DNA from: Adiantum capillus-veneris
Lineage: Eukaryota > Streptophyta > Polypodiopsida > Polypodiales > Pteridaceae
Assembly (NCBI GenBank): GCA_014529385.2
Contig: CM043958.1
Location: forward strand, 138,364,398 to 138,428,397
Length of the DNA: 64,000 nt
Reading direction: 5' to 3'
The position numbers were made by a program, and so were the translations under genes. Position 1 is the stretch's first letter; every line of letters starts with the position of its first letter. Of this stretch, positions 22,946 through 33,673 are shown piece by piece. The notes under the pieces were generated by a model. The model made no database searches, was not told the DNA's origin, and was given only the letters and a program-made list of their open reading frames with translations.

Positions 22946-23064
22946 TGCAATTACAATTAGACAAGTAAAATTTTGATTTTGGCTTCATGAGGGGTGCTAA
23001 CAAGGAATATTGACCACCATTATCAAATCAAAGCGCAAAAGGGATCTCTTTTGCCAAATAACCT

Positions 23065-23082
23065 AGTCTATCGCGATAGACT
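23065..23082. repeat. 18-bp palindrome, copy 5
   Basis: Perfect copy, 137 bp after copy 4. Confidence 0.95.
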
Positions 23083-23352
23083 TGCTACTACAATATTTGG
23101 GGGAAAGACTTTTCAAAATTTTCACAAGATAGACTTGGGGAAGCACATGAAGGCAGTACACCAAATTTGGTGACAGGATGGACTCATATGGAAGGCCGAG
23201 AAAGACATGACGACAACTCAGAGTCAGAACATGACATCTCAAGGGCAGACAATTAAAATTCACATGTGAGAGGTCAGGCAACCTTACATCAACTAGGAGA
23301 AGGCAGACAGAGGATCACAGATCCAAAAGATGACAAAATGACACTAAGTTAC

Positions 23353-23370
23353 AGTCTATCGCGATAGACT
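23353..23370. repeat. 18-bp palindrome, copy 6
   Basis: Perfect copy, 288 bp after copy 5. Confidence 0.95.
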
Positions 23371-23650
23371 AAGCAGAGTGATACTAGGCCATCTAACCAA
23401 AAATTTGAATTAACAGTTGGCTTCAGCATGATACAAGAAGACTACCCACTAAGTTTGAGCCCAAAACAACACAAAATGAAGGAGATAGACCAACATCTCT
23501 TGGAAGGAATCGGGAAAAATGGGAGTTGATCCAAAAAGGGGTCACTTGACATTCATTTGAGGTGGAATTGGGATCAGATCATGTGCAAGGTATGAGAAAC
23601 CAATTGGTGGAGGCACAACTGCAAAATAGGACCCTTGTCAAAAGATGGCC

Positions 23651-23668
23651 AGTCTATCGTGATAGACT
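23651..23668. repeat. 18-bp palindrome, copy 7 (one base changed)
   Basis: AGTCTATCGTGATAGACT; the central CpG has become TpG, the change expected from cytosine methylation and deamination. Confidence 0.93.
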
Positions 23669-23949
23669 GGGCAAAAGTTGCAAATGAACTGATTTTCAAT
23701 TTGGGATTATAGAGTGACCTTACATACCCTGTGAATATACACCACACAAAATTTCAAGGCATTTGGACTTGTTCTCCTTCACCAACAACATTAATTTGAA
23801 GCGGTCAGAGTCGCACAATGGAAGAGCTTGTCTATTTGCTAACATGTTACCTTAACTCATCTTGGGATCAAAAAGGCTCATCTAGATGCATGATTAAGTG
23901 GTAATCAATTTAGAAGAGAAGTACTATGTTTGTACATTAGCTGTTAATT

Positions 23950-23960
23950 GTGAATACAGG
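23950..23960 (+). promoter_or_regulatory. Candidate splice acceptor at ORF3
   Basis: gtgaatacAG|g at 23,959/23,960 lies five nt before the ORF3 ATG at 23,965. The upstream pyrimidine tract is weak. Paired with the donor at 11,170 it would remove gag-pol and give an ORF3 mRNA. Confidence 0.35.
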
Positions 23961-23964
23961 ATCC

Positions 23965-25506
23965 ATGGATGCTTCTCCGGGAAAAAGAAAAGGCAAGAAC
24001 CTGGCAACGGAAGGTGCAATATCCTATGCACTTCTACCCAATTCACTAAAGCCAGTGGCCACCTGGATACCTGTAGACGTGCAACAGGCAGCAGCCTTTC
24101 AGATCTATCAAGGTTCATATGTGGATGAAAAAAGAAATTTAGTGGATACAGTACTAGTGATGATCCCCACGGAGGCAGAAAATTACTTGAAAAGATCACC
24201 GCAAAGGTCATGGCTCAAAAAAGTTGACTTGTGGAACTTTGTATCACTACCACCAGTAGGGATAGATTTCAAGAGGGTACAACACCTAATTGAGACTATC
24301 CAAGAAGATGGAACTTGCAAAGTGGCACGCATGGATAATGAATTGATGGAGATCCAGATCACCAAAGAGATCATCAAGGAGGCATTGAAATTGTCTGATC
24401 AAGGAGCCAACATGAGAGAAAGAAGGAAAAACCTCACAGTCTACTTGCAAAAGTCCATACTACCTTCTTTCGAACTCATAGCAAACCCGGAAGTAAGAGA
24501 ACTGACACAGATCTACAGTCAGTGTTTGTTGAGCTACAACAAAAGACCGCCAAGATACACTACACCACACGGGAGCATCTCAACCACTCTGACATGGGCT
24601 ATGGGACTGACACATGAGTTCTATATAGATCATACATCATATCTGTTTGAAGAAGTGACAAAGCTACGGCAGGACAGACCAAATTTTATTGCAGGAGGAG
24701 AAGTCCTAACCAGAGTAATATACCAGGCCATAGGCACGGCAGATCAGTTGCCACCTGCTCCTCATCAAAACGATTGGCTGGTATTAAGAGAGAATATCGA
24801 AGACAAATCACAAAGGAAAGTACCGGCCTATCTTAACACCATTGGAGGACGCAGGCTGGAAAGAGTAACAAGAAGTACACAAGAAAATATGGAAGAAGAA
24901 AGAAGAAGTGAAGAGGAAGATGTCCGACTAAAGAAGCAAAAAGCGGAAATGGAAAACAACACCAGGTTGCAGAAGGTAGCAAAAATGGAAAGAATGCTAG
25001 AAGGATTTGTTCTCGAGAGATCTCTACGAGGCAATGTAGGCGCCACTTGGAAACCTTCTAGTAGCACTTACACACTGAGAACGAAGAATAAAAACAACCC
25101 AACTTTTGAGTTGGATTGGTTCGAGAGGTACATCCAAGAAAGAAATGCTAGGGACGAACCAGAATTGCTACTAGAGGAGGAGGATCTCCAAACTTTGAGA
25201 GATCAGTTGAGGCCAACTTCACGAGATCAGGAAACACCACCGCCATCTCCAAGGCTAGAGACAAGTGAGAGGCAATCAACCCCACCTGCTGACTCTCCTT
25301 CACATTCAGAAAGCTCACATCGTGATGAGAGAGTTCATACACCACCCAGTGAAGAAGAAGAAGAAGAAAGAATAGATGGTCACCCAAACACTAGAACCAT
25401 ATCACAAATTGATAAAGGCAAGCAAAAGGAGGTGGATCAGACAAAAGATAAAGCTTCATCCTCTCAAGAAATTGAGCTGGAAGCTACTATAGATGAAGAT
25501 TTGTAG
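23965..25506 (+). CDS. E1 ORF3, N-terminal part (unknown, coiled coil)
   Basis: About 513 codons from the ATG at 23,965 (ccATGg context) to a TAG at 25,504-25,506. I do not recognise the family. Residues up to about 270 look globular (LWNFVSLPPVGIDF, FELIANPEVRELTQIYSQ, TLTWAMGLTHEFYIDH). About 295-360 is a charged coiled coil (EEERRSEEEDVRLKKQ). From about 420 on it is disordered and acidic, with a Pro/Ser stretch and EEEEEERIDG. No signal peptide or transmembrane segment is visible, which argues against an envelope protein even though it sits where Athila-type elements carry an env-like ORF. The coding region continues after the stop in two further pieces, so the ancestral ORF3 was probably about 1,100 codons. 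Confidence 0.6.
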   Translation: MDASPGKRKGKNLATEGAISYALLPNSLKPVATWIPVDVQQAAAFQIYQGSYVDEKRNLVDTVLVMIPTEAENYLKRSPQRSWLKKVDLWNFVSLPPVGIDFKRVQHLIETIQEDGTCKVARMDNELMEIQITKEIIKEALKLSDQGANMRERRKNLTVYLQKSILPSFELIANPEVRELTQIYSQCLLSYNKRPPRYTTPHGSISTTLTWAMGLTHEFYIDHTSYLFEEVTKLRQDRPNFIAGGEVLTRVIYQAIGTADQLPPAPHQNDWLVLRENIEDKSQRKVPAYLNTIGGRRLERVTRSTQENMEEERRSEEEDVRLKKQKAEMENNTRLQKVAKMERMLEGFVLERSLRGNVGATWKPSSSTYTLRTKNKNNPTFELDWFERYIQERNARDEPELLLEEEDLQTLRDQLRPTSRDQETPPPSPRLETSERQSTPPADSPSHSESSHRDERVHTPPSEEEEEERIDGHPNTRTISQIDKGKQKEVDQTKDKASSSQEIELEATIDEDL

Positions 25507-25660
25507 TCAATGGAGACACTACTAAACCGAACAAGACTGCACAGTCAATAGTTAGCTAATCAGAACAGGTCCAACAAAACGAAGTTAGAAAAAACCCATC
25601 AAGAAGTTATGAGACTGTAGGAGCAAAGAGATGACACTCTAAAACTGATCAGCATCAGAG

Positions 25661-26365
25661 ATGCTGAGATCTTGGGGCTCAAAAAGCACGGTAAATCTCC
25701 TCAAAGACAATTTACAGGAGTCTGAAGATTTCAATGCCATTTGTGAAGATACAATCAACGTATTCCTTGAAGATGTCAGTGACAGAGATGAACACATCCA
25801 TAAGTTGGAAAAAGAAAAGCAAGATGCATTGGAGACAGTCAAAAGTTTGCAAATCGTCATCGATGACTTACAAATTGAAGTCAAAGATTTGAGAGCAGTA
25901 ACAGATATACAAGCAAGGGAAATAGAACGAGCTAAGAAACAAAAAACGTCGCTACCAACAACATCGGTAGTCCACCCGCAAGAAGAAGTGGCTGCACTGA
26001 AGAGGGAGCTGGAGTTGGAAAGAAAACAGCGCTTAATGATAGCCGAAAGTGCGCTTAGAACAGAGGATCAACTACAAAGGAAAATTTCGGACTTACAAAG
26101 TGAACAGCAACGAGGACCAGCTCCTGACAGTGAAATAGAAAGCATTGTTTCCAAATCACTCAGGGAAGAAAATGAAAATTTGCACATCAGGGTAAAAGAG
26201 TTAGAGGAGTCTGCAGCTCAAAAAGAAATGGAATTTCAAGCTCTCCAAATCAATAGTAGAACAATGGCTGCGCAAATCGCAAGTCTACAAAGTGCAAGGC
26301 AACACCAAGGACAGGTACGAGTGCACCTGGAGCAAGCAGCCACGGATTTGGCTAGACTCGCCTAA
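25661..26365 (+). pseudogene. E1 ORF3, central coiled-coil part
   Basis: 234 codons in another frame, nearly all heptad-rich Glu/Lys/Leu/Gln sequence (KLEKEKQDALETVKSLQ, ALKRELELERKQRLM, ENENLHIRVKELEESAAQ). A long parallel coiled coil is the best structural reading. The frame change between 25,506 and 25,661 marks an indel in a once continuous ORF. Confidence 0.55.
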
Positions 26366-26493
26366 GTATATGGGGGTCAAGATGACTACGAGGAAGAATC
26401 AGATGATCAGGAGGCCCCGGATACACACACTGATCAAACTGGCTCCAAAGACCAAGAAATAGACGAAGATTCAGTCAGAGGCTGGTTGAGCAA

Positions 26494-27348
26494 ATGGAAA
26501 AACAATCAGAGATGATATGGTACAAGGCAATGCAACTAGAAAAGGGGATGCTACAAGGGCTCTCTAGATCAGGCAAAACAGCAACAGAGCTACGGGAGGA
26601 ATGGAATGCCCCTATGTTACCCTATGCTCTGCTAAAATACGAAACTCTGACACATCAACGACAGCTCGCAAAAGAAGAACAAGTGCCAGTGTTTGAAGGA
26701 GAATTACAGGATCGGGAACAACAAAACAGGATAGTAGACAGCCAGCCAAAGTGGAGGCGTTAATGGCTTTTGGATCACCCTAATAACCTGATCCACTTAG
26801 TCAACGCACTGCCTGAGCTGAGGAATGACAAAACTTTTTGCCCAACTCCCCGAACATACACCTACAACCAACATAAAGCACTACAAAGCAAAAATCCGAC
26901 ATGGCTAAATTATCCAGTATTGCTAGGGCCTGCAGAGGGAGAGAGAATATCCGGTTCTTACATGGTGAAAACCCTTCAGGGCTCCATCGCAGAATTCGGA
27001 GGCTCTCCCGACCTATCCTGCAAGATGCTATGTAAAATAGCTCGAACCTTTTTGACCTGTCTCACAGTCTTCTCAGAAAGCTGGACTTCAGAGTATATGA
27101 ATACCAAAAGAAGCATCTCAGAGCTGTCATACGATCTAAGTGGGCCACCTACAGAGCCAGTGTTGTATGCCTATTTCAGACGGCTAATGTTTCTGCCAAG
27201 CTACCATCTCCAAACCTTCGAAGAAGCATTTTACACAGGCTTCTTCATGTACAAGTCCAAAATTTTTGGCCCATTAATGGAAAGCAAGTCTATGCGATAT
27301 GATGCGTTTCTAAATCAAATCAACCAAGAAGGACGACAACGACACTGA
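26494..27348 (+). pseudogene. E1 ORF3, C-terminal part
   Basis: Two in-frame pieces (26,494-26,763 and 26,770-27,348) separated by one TAA. The last 190 residues look globular (FCPTPRTYTYNQHKAL, YFRRLMFLPSYHLQTFEEAF, GFFMYKSKIFGPLMESK), again with no membrane span. The frame equals that of the N-terminal part of ORF3. It ends 36 nt before the polypurine tract, so ORF3 fills the 3' end of the element. Unrecognised. Confidence 0.5.
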
Positions 27349-27383
27349 AGACAAAGACGATCATGTCGTGGTAGACATGAATT

Positions 27384-27396
27384 AGGAGGGGGGGAG
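27384..27396 (+). promoter_or_regulatory. Polypurine tract of E1
   Basis: AGGAGGGGGGGAG directly before the 3' LTR start TGTTGG; the second-strand primer site. Confidence 0.9.
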
Positions 27397-27674
27397 TGTT
27401 GGAGCCCCATTTGTCCAACTGTTGTAATGAGCCCATCTTGTAAAGCATATCAAATTCCCATTTTTATGTCAAAGACGTCTTATCATTTTGATCCACTTGT
27501 CTAGGTTATGTAAAGATTAATCAGTCAGTCAGGACCCATATTTGTTTCCACTTTGTAATTATGAGGAAGAGAACCCATGTACATTTTTGAGCTAAGGTGA
27601 CTCAAGTATAAAGGTCACCTTAGAACCATTTGGAGGATAACATTTTTTGATCATTAATCCTGTGTCGTATGAGT

Positions 27675-27720
<46 letters not shown>

Positions 27721-28169
27721 GTATGTCTTATCCTCTTCACTACACGTTTCTCCCTCACCGGATTCACGACATGACCACATCATCGTGGTAGTCTCTCCGA
27801 GAGCTACATGCCCACGCCACGCATTCATATTTTTGAGCTGTTCGCGATCGCTGTTCGCGATCGATCCTTCATCGAGCTTGTTTTGCTTGTAAGTAACACA
27901 AACAGTGTCTATTTTCAACAATCAAGTGCTCTATGAAAGAGAAAGAGATTAGCTACACATAGATATTCATAGACTTAGGTTTCGCCCACTTTTGGATTAT
28001 GACCTGTGAGTCTATCACGATTGTAATGGAGATAACTCGGGTTCAAATCTGGTGAGATTAGACTTATAGGTAAGTATATCCTATGGAGAGGATGGTGCCT
28101 AGTAAGTTTGATGCGATTCCGAGTTCATTGGAAGTGTAAACGGTGTTGTGAGCGTTTAGGGATAGAGTG
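27397..28169 (+). mobile_element. E1 3' LTR, left part (truncated by inversion breakpoint)
   Basis: Matches 6584-7344 with few substitutions, a small local duplication (ctgttcgcgatcg near 27,840) and a (GA)n tract. It stops at gatagagtg. The next LTR bases are found inverted at 30,321 down to 30,140. Confidence 0.93.
27677..27717. repeat. (GA)n tract inside E1 3' LTR
   Basis: Counterpart of the tract at 6864-6906. Confidence 0.95.
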
Positions 28170-29412
28170 CTATACTATATGAAGCTCATGATATCCCTAT
28201 TGCAGGACATCCAAGTTACATTAAAACTTATGCTACTGTAAGAAAAAGTTTCTTTTGGCACGAATTAAAGCGTGATGTGTTAAGCTATGTTACAAGATGC
28301 CTGACATGTCAGCATATTAAAGCTAAGTGGTTTTGATACCTTAGTAAGCTTCATCCAATTAATGCACTGCAAATGAAATGGGAATGCATTTCCATGGATT
28401 TCATCACGGGACTTCCTACATCTCGCGGGTATGATTCTATTTTTGTGGTCATTGATATGCTTACAAAAATGACTCGTTTATTTTCCATCAAGATGATATT
28501 TATGGCTAAGGATATACCTCAAGTTTTCATGAAAGATATCTTTATGTATCATGGTTTACCTCACTATATAATTTTGGATCGTGATGCAAAGTTCAAACTT
28601 TTGTAAAGCTTTATTCTCAGCCACAAGAATCCAATCGGCCATTAATACTGCTTATCATCCTCAAATGGATGGTCAAACAGAAAGAACAAATCAAATCATT
28701 GAGAACATGTTACAACCTTACTGTATGCATGAACAGAGTAAGTGGACCACATATTTATGTCTGGTTGAATTTGCGTATAACTCTTCATTCCAATGTACAA
28801 TTGAGATGTATTCTTTTTTAGCATTATATGGACAAGAGTGTTTTACTCCATTAAAGTGAATAACCCCACTCATAAGAGTTCAAGCATCCAAAGATATGTT
28901 GGATGAGATGCAATTGCAAACGTTATGCTGATCCTAAACTATCTATTCGACTCTTTGAAAAAGGGGATATAGTATGTTTAAGGGTAAAGCCCAAATGTAG
29001 TTCTTTATTAATGGGTAAGTGCAAGAATATTAGTGCAAGATATTGTGGACCTTTTGTCATCATAGAAAGAATCAATGACCAAGCTTACCGACTACTGTTA
29101 CCATCTCATATCAAGGTGTATGATGTCTTCCATGTCAGCTTGCTTCAAAAGTATGTACCCAATTCAAATCATATTTTTTGATGATTCTCTATTGTCTACT
29201 TCCATCAATGGAACTTTTGAAGTGCACCCTGAAGCTATTCTTCAGAGTAGGAATAAACGTCTTCGCAACCAGACCATCATTGAACACCTTGGCAAATGGT
29301 CAACTTATCCTGAGGAGGATGCTACTTGGAAACATGATGATGTATTGAGGTTTAATTATCCAAATTTCATGTCGAAGTGGGGACACCTCAAATTTTTTAA
29401 GTGTGGAAGGAT
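28170..29412 (+). pseudogene. E2 integrase and chromodomain-like C-terminus (inverted fragment)
   Basis: It starts abruptly inside the integrase zinc finger (YEAHDIPIAGH...RCLTCQ). It continues through the core with the first Asp in SMDFITGLP, the second in ILDRDAKF and the Glu in DGQTERTNQ, then a C-terminal part with FVIIERINDQAYRL and a chromodomain-like end (LRNQTIIEHLGKW, PEEDATWKHDDVL). Chromoviral Ty3 elements use such a domain to target chromatin. A TGA near 28,336 and frame changes around 28,595, 28,900 and 29,100 make it non-functional. Its natural upstream partner, RNase H, lies at 30,323 onward on the opposite strand. Confidence 0.85.
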
Positions 29413-30134
29413 GTAAGATCCCCAAATTTTGGATCTCTTTTAAAAATAAGAAAAATAGATTCCAATGTTTGCTTCTTATTTTTTTGGTTTAAATGCTTGT
29501 TTGACAATATTGTAAGGTTTTAAAATGAAAGGCAAGGTCATTTTCATGTTTCAATAGGTCAGATGGATGTATGGTTTGGTTTTGAAATTTCTTCTTTTAG
29601 CTTTTTCTTGCTTTTTGTCCTTTTTATGCTTTCGGATCCTTAATCTGCCAGTTTTGGGGATGCTATGGTCCAATTTTGAAATCTGCTTCTCGAGTGCTTT
29701 TCACACTATTTTTAGCTTCCCATACTTTTTTGGTGCTTTTCGATGAAAAGCGAGTCTGTTTTATTGTTCGAATGGACAAGAAAAAGTTGTGAATCAATTT
29801 AGGAAAAAATTCTGTTTTTGCTATTTTTAGCTTTTTGTGCTTCTCCTGCGTTTTCAAAAGCAACGTGCTTTTAAAATGGCCTAAACCTAAAAGTAATATA
29901 TTTAATCATCGTTTGGGTGAAAAACGGCCATATATTGAGGAGACGAGATTAAATAGGAATTATCACGAATATTATTTTTATAAAAATCAGCATCATAAAT
30001 ACACTAGGATAGTACGAGAATGTCATAACTACACCAGGGTATCATGGTGTAGCCTAGTTCAGTTACGATCATATTAATTGTTGGGATATTGTTTTCATTA
30101 TCAATATGCAACAAAAATTGAAGGTAAAGGGGTG
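29413..30134 (+). mobile_element. Probable E2 3' LTR, proximal part (inverted fragment)
   Basis: TGTAAGATCC overlaps the pol stop codon and follows a short purine run (gtgtggaagga), as expected for a 3' LTR start. It runs to the 5-bp flank (30,135-30,139) of the displaced E1 LTR end. No genuine ORF. Assigned by position; the matching second E2 LTR is not intact in the window. Confidence 0.5.
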
Positions 30135-30139
30135 AGAAC

Positions 30140-30321
30140 TGTTTTAGGGCATAACTACTCTCCTGTTCATGCTCACAAACACAACACAGACAACATACTT
30201 ATCATCCGATGACACAACTAACCCGTAGGTGCACGTAGGCAATCTCGTTAGCTTGTGAGGCTGAGACCAATCTACACATACGCACTTTCATGATGTATCA
30301 ATCACTAACCCTGGTAGAATG
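30140..30321 (-). mobile_element. E1 3' LTR, right end, displaced and inverted
   Basis: On the minus strand this reads from cattctaccaggg (7350 of the 5' LTR) to the LTR end CCCTAAAACA. It lacks the 2.0-kb insertion present in the 5' LTR. The adjacent agaac (30,135-30,139) is the inverted target duplication. Confidence 0.9.
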
Positions 30322-30322
30322 A

Positions 30323-32071
30323 AACTCCCACCATCATTTGGGATAAAGATGGCTGTTTAAGTAGAGATCATTGTCTTCAACATGAAAGCCTTTAATTTGC
30401 CTCTCCGTGCGATTATCAAAGTTCATTAAATACCGAATCTTCTTGAAAAATGGATCCTGAGGTTTACCCTCACGGATAAGATCAGTCAAAGAGGTAGTAG
30501 ATGTTGTAATTTCCGCTACCATACTTTTTCTACTTACAGCATCAGCCACTAAGTTTTCCTTCCTTGGTCTATATTCAATCGCAAACTCATATTTGCATAA
30601 TATTCCATCCATCTCTGTTGTTGCATGTTAAGGCCTAGTTGAGCGTAAATCCACTTGAGGCTCTTATGGTCTATGTGTAATTCAAATCGCTTTCTAAGAA
30701 GATATTGTCACCATACTGTAAGAGCATGTACAACAACTAACAATTCCAAATCATGAGTAGGGTAATTTAACTCATGAATGTGTAACTTACAAGATTCATA
30801 AGCTACTGGTCTTCCCTCTTGAGATAAAATGCCACCGATTACTTGCCCACTTGCATCAATGAGGATAGTGAATGTTTTTGTGAAGTCTAGAAGTCATAAA
30901 ATTGGAGCATTCACCAAAGCTTCCTTGAGTCGCTCAAAACTAGCTTGAGCACGATCCTTCCAAGCAAGAACTTTAGTCTTCTTAAGGGTATTGGTCAATG
31001 GAGAAGCTATCTTAGCATAGCCTTCAATAAAAATATGATACCATCCTATTAATCCAAGAAAGCTGCGTACCTCTTTGATAGATTTAGGTGTAGGCCAAGA
31101 TGCAACAATTTCGAACTTACTTAGGTCAGTAGAGACGCCATCCTTGGAAACAATGAATCCCAAGTATTATGCTTGTTAGTGAATAAAATACACTTGCAAC
31201 GCTTGACATAAAGCTGGTTTTGACGTAGAAGTTCAAGTACTCATCACACATGTTGTTCATGTTCATCCTTGGACTTCAAGTAAACCAAAATATCATCAAA
31301 GAAGATAAAAACAAAATTATCAAGGTTTTCTCTAAACATGTCAGTCATAAGGCAGTTGAAAGTTGCTGGAGCATTTAAAAGTCCAAAAGGAATAACTATA
31401 AACTCATAATGTCAAAATTGAGTGTTGAATCTTGCCTTTGGTTTATCTTCTGCCTTGATCTGGTGTTGATAATACCCAGACTTAAGATCAGTTTTCGTGA
31501 AAAAAGAAGCTCCATGTGATTGATCTGGTAACTCATCAATTCTTGGTATTTTTTTCTATACTGTTACTTGATTTTATCCACGATAGTCGATACAAAGGTG
31601 TAGAGTATTGTCCTTGTTTTGAGTAAAAAGGGCAGAAGTACTCCATAGAGAAACACTATGTCAAATGAAGCCTTGGTCAAGAAGTTGAGCAAGTTGCTCT
31701 TTGAGTTTTGCAGACTCAAGTACCAACATCTTGTAAGGTCTACGAGCAATTGGTTGAGCTCTTGGAATAAGCTCTATTGCATGATCAAGTTCATGCTTGG
31801 GTAGTAACTTTGAAAGCTCCTCAGAAACACCAAGTTCTGTAAGCCACTCAGGTTCATGTGTTTCTGACTTCTTCTCTACTAGGTTAAGCTTTATTACATG
31901 AATCATCTCATTCTTTCTATAGCTTTTCATTAGTTTAGTGAATTTTATGAGTTGAATCTTGGGTTCTCTCCGCTTTCTATTTATGATAACCCTAGAGTTA
32001 TGCTCACTTAGAAAAGTCAATGGAACATTTTTGCGATGTAAGTGAGCATCATTCTCCTTAAGCCAATCCAT
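30323..32071 (-). pseudogene. E2 reverse transcriptase and RNase H
   Basis: Read downward: the RT start (EPEWLTELGVSEELSKLLP, ARRPYKM) at 32,071-31,661; the catalytic box as FFDDILVYLKS near 31,290; the palm/thumb GFIVSKDGVS and VRSFLGLIGWYHIFI at 31,163-30,894; RNase H pieces with ILIDASGQVIGGIL, GRPVAYESCKL and RPRKENLVADAVSR at 30,890-30,334. It breaks off after LYLNSHLYPK just before the integrase, which is found inverted at 28,170. Several frameshifts and stops. Chromovirus-type Ty3. Confidence 0.85.
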
Positions 32072-32293
32072 TCATATAATCCTGTCATAGATATCTATGG
32101 GTAAGACACTAAAATGAGTTGAAGTGTTGTGGCCATCCAAAATAAAATTCAAGTCATCCATTGAAGTAGAATATTTAACTTTCCTACCCATAGCTAATTC
32201 CACTATGAGGTCAGTATCAGGGTATTCAGATAGAATGAGATTTCTAATACATCTAGAAGAGATGAAAGAATGTGTACTTTTAGAATCAATCAA
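32072..32293 (-). pseudogene. E2 protease
   Basis: IDSKSTHSFISSRC corresponds to the retropepsin active-site block, where DSGAT is expected, so Gly-Ala is mutated. THFSVLPIDIYDRII is the next strand, followed by a TGA where the IxGMDWL motif should begin; MDWL is in the following ORF. Confidence 0.75.
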
Positions 32294-32337
32294 TAAAGTA
32301 AAATGCTTACCTTGATGCTCCGTTGGGGTCCGAATTA

Positions 32338-33467
32338 CTAAAAAATTCTCATAAACTCTATGATGTTCAATTGTAGCATGAAAATAGGCATTTTCTTAGT
32401 TTCCATCACCTCTAGCACCTTGATCTTTGTTGACTTGAGCTCTCCCATGAGGCTGTTGGTGTCGTCCTCCTCCTGAATGAGGTTGTCATTCCCATTATTG
32501 TTGTTATTGGGTGGCCCACTTCTCACAAAAAGGTGATTCCCTGGTCTAAAACTTTCCTGATTTTGAGGAGGCCTTTGATTTTGATTGAGGCTGTGCTGGG
32601 ATGTAGGTGATTTAGGTCTAAAATTCTTGAAATTTTGATTTGGGTTCTAGTTCTTGGGCTCATAATTTTTTGCTAATCTTGTAAAGCATGAGTCATTAAA
32701 TGGGAAATCATTAGACTGATGGTGGTCAGGATCAAGGAAAGTGTAACAAAGATGATTTTAACTAGCCTTCATACGCAATAAGTCCTCCCTTCTTTGCTGC
32801 GAGTTTCCAAATCTTTGTTCATCTTCAAGATGAGGTTCCTTGATCTCATGAACAGAAGTAGCCTCTGGATTTTGCTTCTCACCATTATATAATTTGAGTT
32901 CAATGGGTTTACATCTACAAAATTTGTCAGTCAAAGACTCGAAAGTCTAGTCTTCATAGGATTATGTAAACTTGACACAAATCATACCACTTTGAATTCC
33001 TGAGTCATCCTCGCTTTAGCATACTTAACAAGGGTCAAGAAATGTTGATAGTGTGACTCTAGATCTCTAATTCCTTGAGTACAATCAAGAAACTCATTCA
33101 AGTGGTCTGAATTATATACCTTGTTTTGATAGTTCTTCTTTAATTGTGTTTTAAGATAATCCCAAGTAGATGTATTAGGGTTGACATTGTTTTCATTACA
33201 ATGGTCTTTCCACCAATGCTTGGTTGTCTTCTCTAATTTGAATTTGGTAGTAATGGCTTTGTTCTTGGCAGATGAATGAGCCAAATCAAAGTAATCATCC
33301 ATACGCTCAATCCAATCCTCAAGAACCTTGCTTACATCTTTGCCTTCCCCGTTGAAGTTCCAAGATTGAGACTTGCAAAGCATAACATTGATATCATGAT
33401 TTTTGATCATTAAATGAGGTGATAGGACATTGGCGTTTGCAGCCACTCCATTTCCACTAGGAGCCAT
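32338..33467 (-). pseudogene. E2 gag
   Basis: ATG at 33,467 (MAPSGNG). The capsid core (WIERMDDYFDLA, KHWWKDHC, LKKNYQNKVY, YQHFLTLVKYAKARM) is intact to a stop at 32,982. A degenerate Asn/Gln-rich tail follows (PPNNNNNGND, about 32,520) with no clear zinc knuckle. The upstream sequence to about 33,640 is AT-rich leader, and no primer site or 5' LTR follows, so the 5' end of E2 is lost. Confidence 0.8.
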
Positions 33468-33673
33468 GGTGAGCTACTGCACCATATCAAGTCAAGACCA
33501 CATCCTATTTTGTCTAAAATTTCTCTTATAAAAAATTAATCTATCAATTGAAAGTATAACATAGAAGGAAGAAAGAGAATAATAATGAATAAATTAAATC
33601 AATCTCTACATCACGAGATCTTCTTTTAACGTTCAAAAATTATTTTGATACATTGCCTGTCGAAGGCCATTGA

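Larger units (their letters stand above)
21134..23949 (+). repeat. E1 non-coding region between pol and ORF3, with repeats
   Basis: About 2.8 kb without a convincing gene. Short ORFs such as the one around 22,526-22,813 have biased, unrecognisable composition. From 22,900 on, the sequence is built of diverged units carrying the 18-bp palindrome at 22,928, 23,065, 23,353 and 23,651, spaced 137, 288 and 298 bp, related to the 5' leader units. Confidence 0.6.

Noticed and set aside
23965-27348. ORF3 as an envelope gene
   Set aside because: Position fits, but there is no signal peptide, no transmembrane segment and no Cys-rich ectodomain; the bulk is coiled coil.
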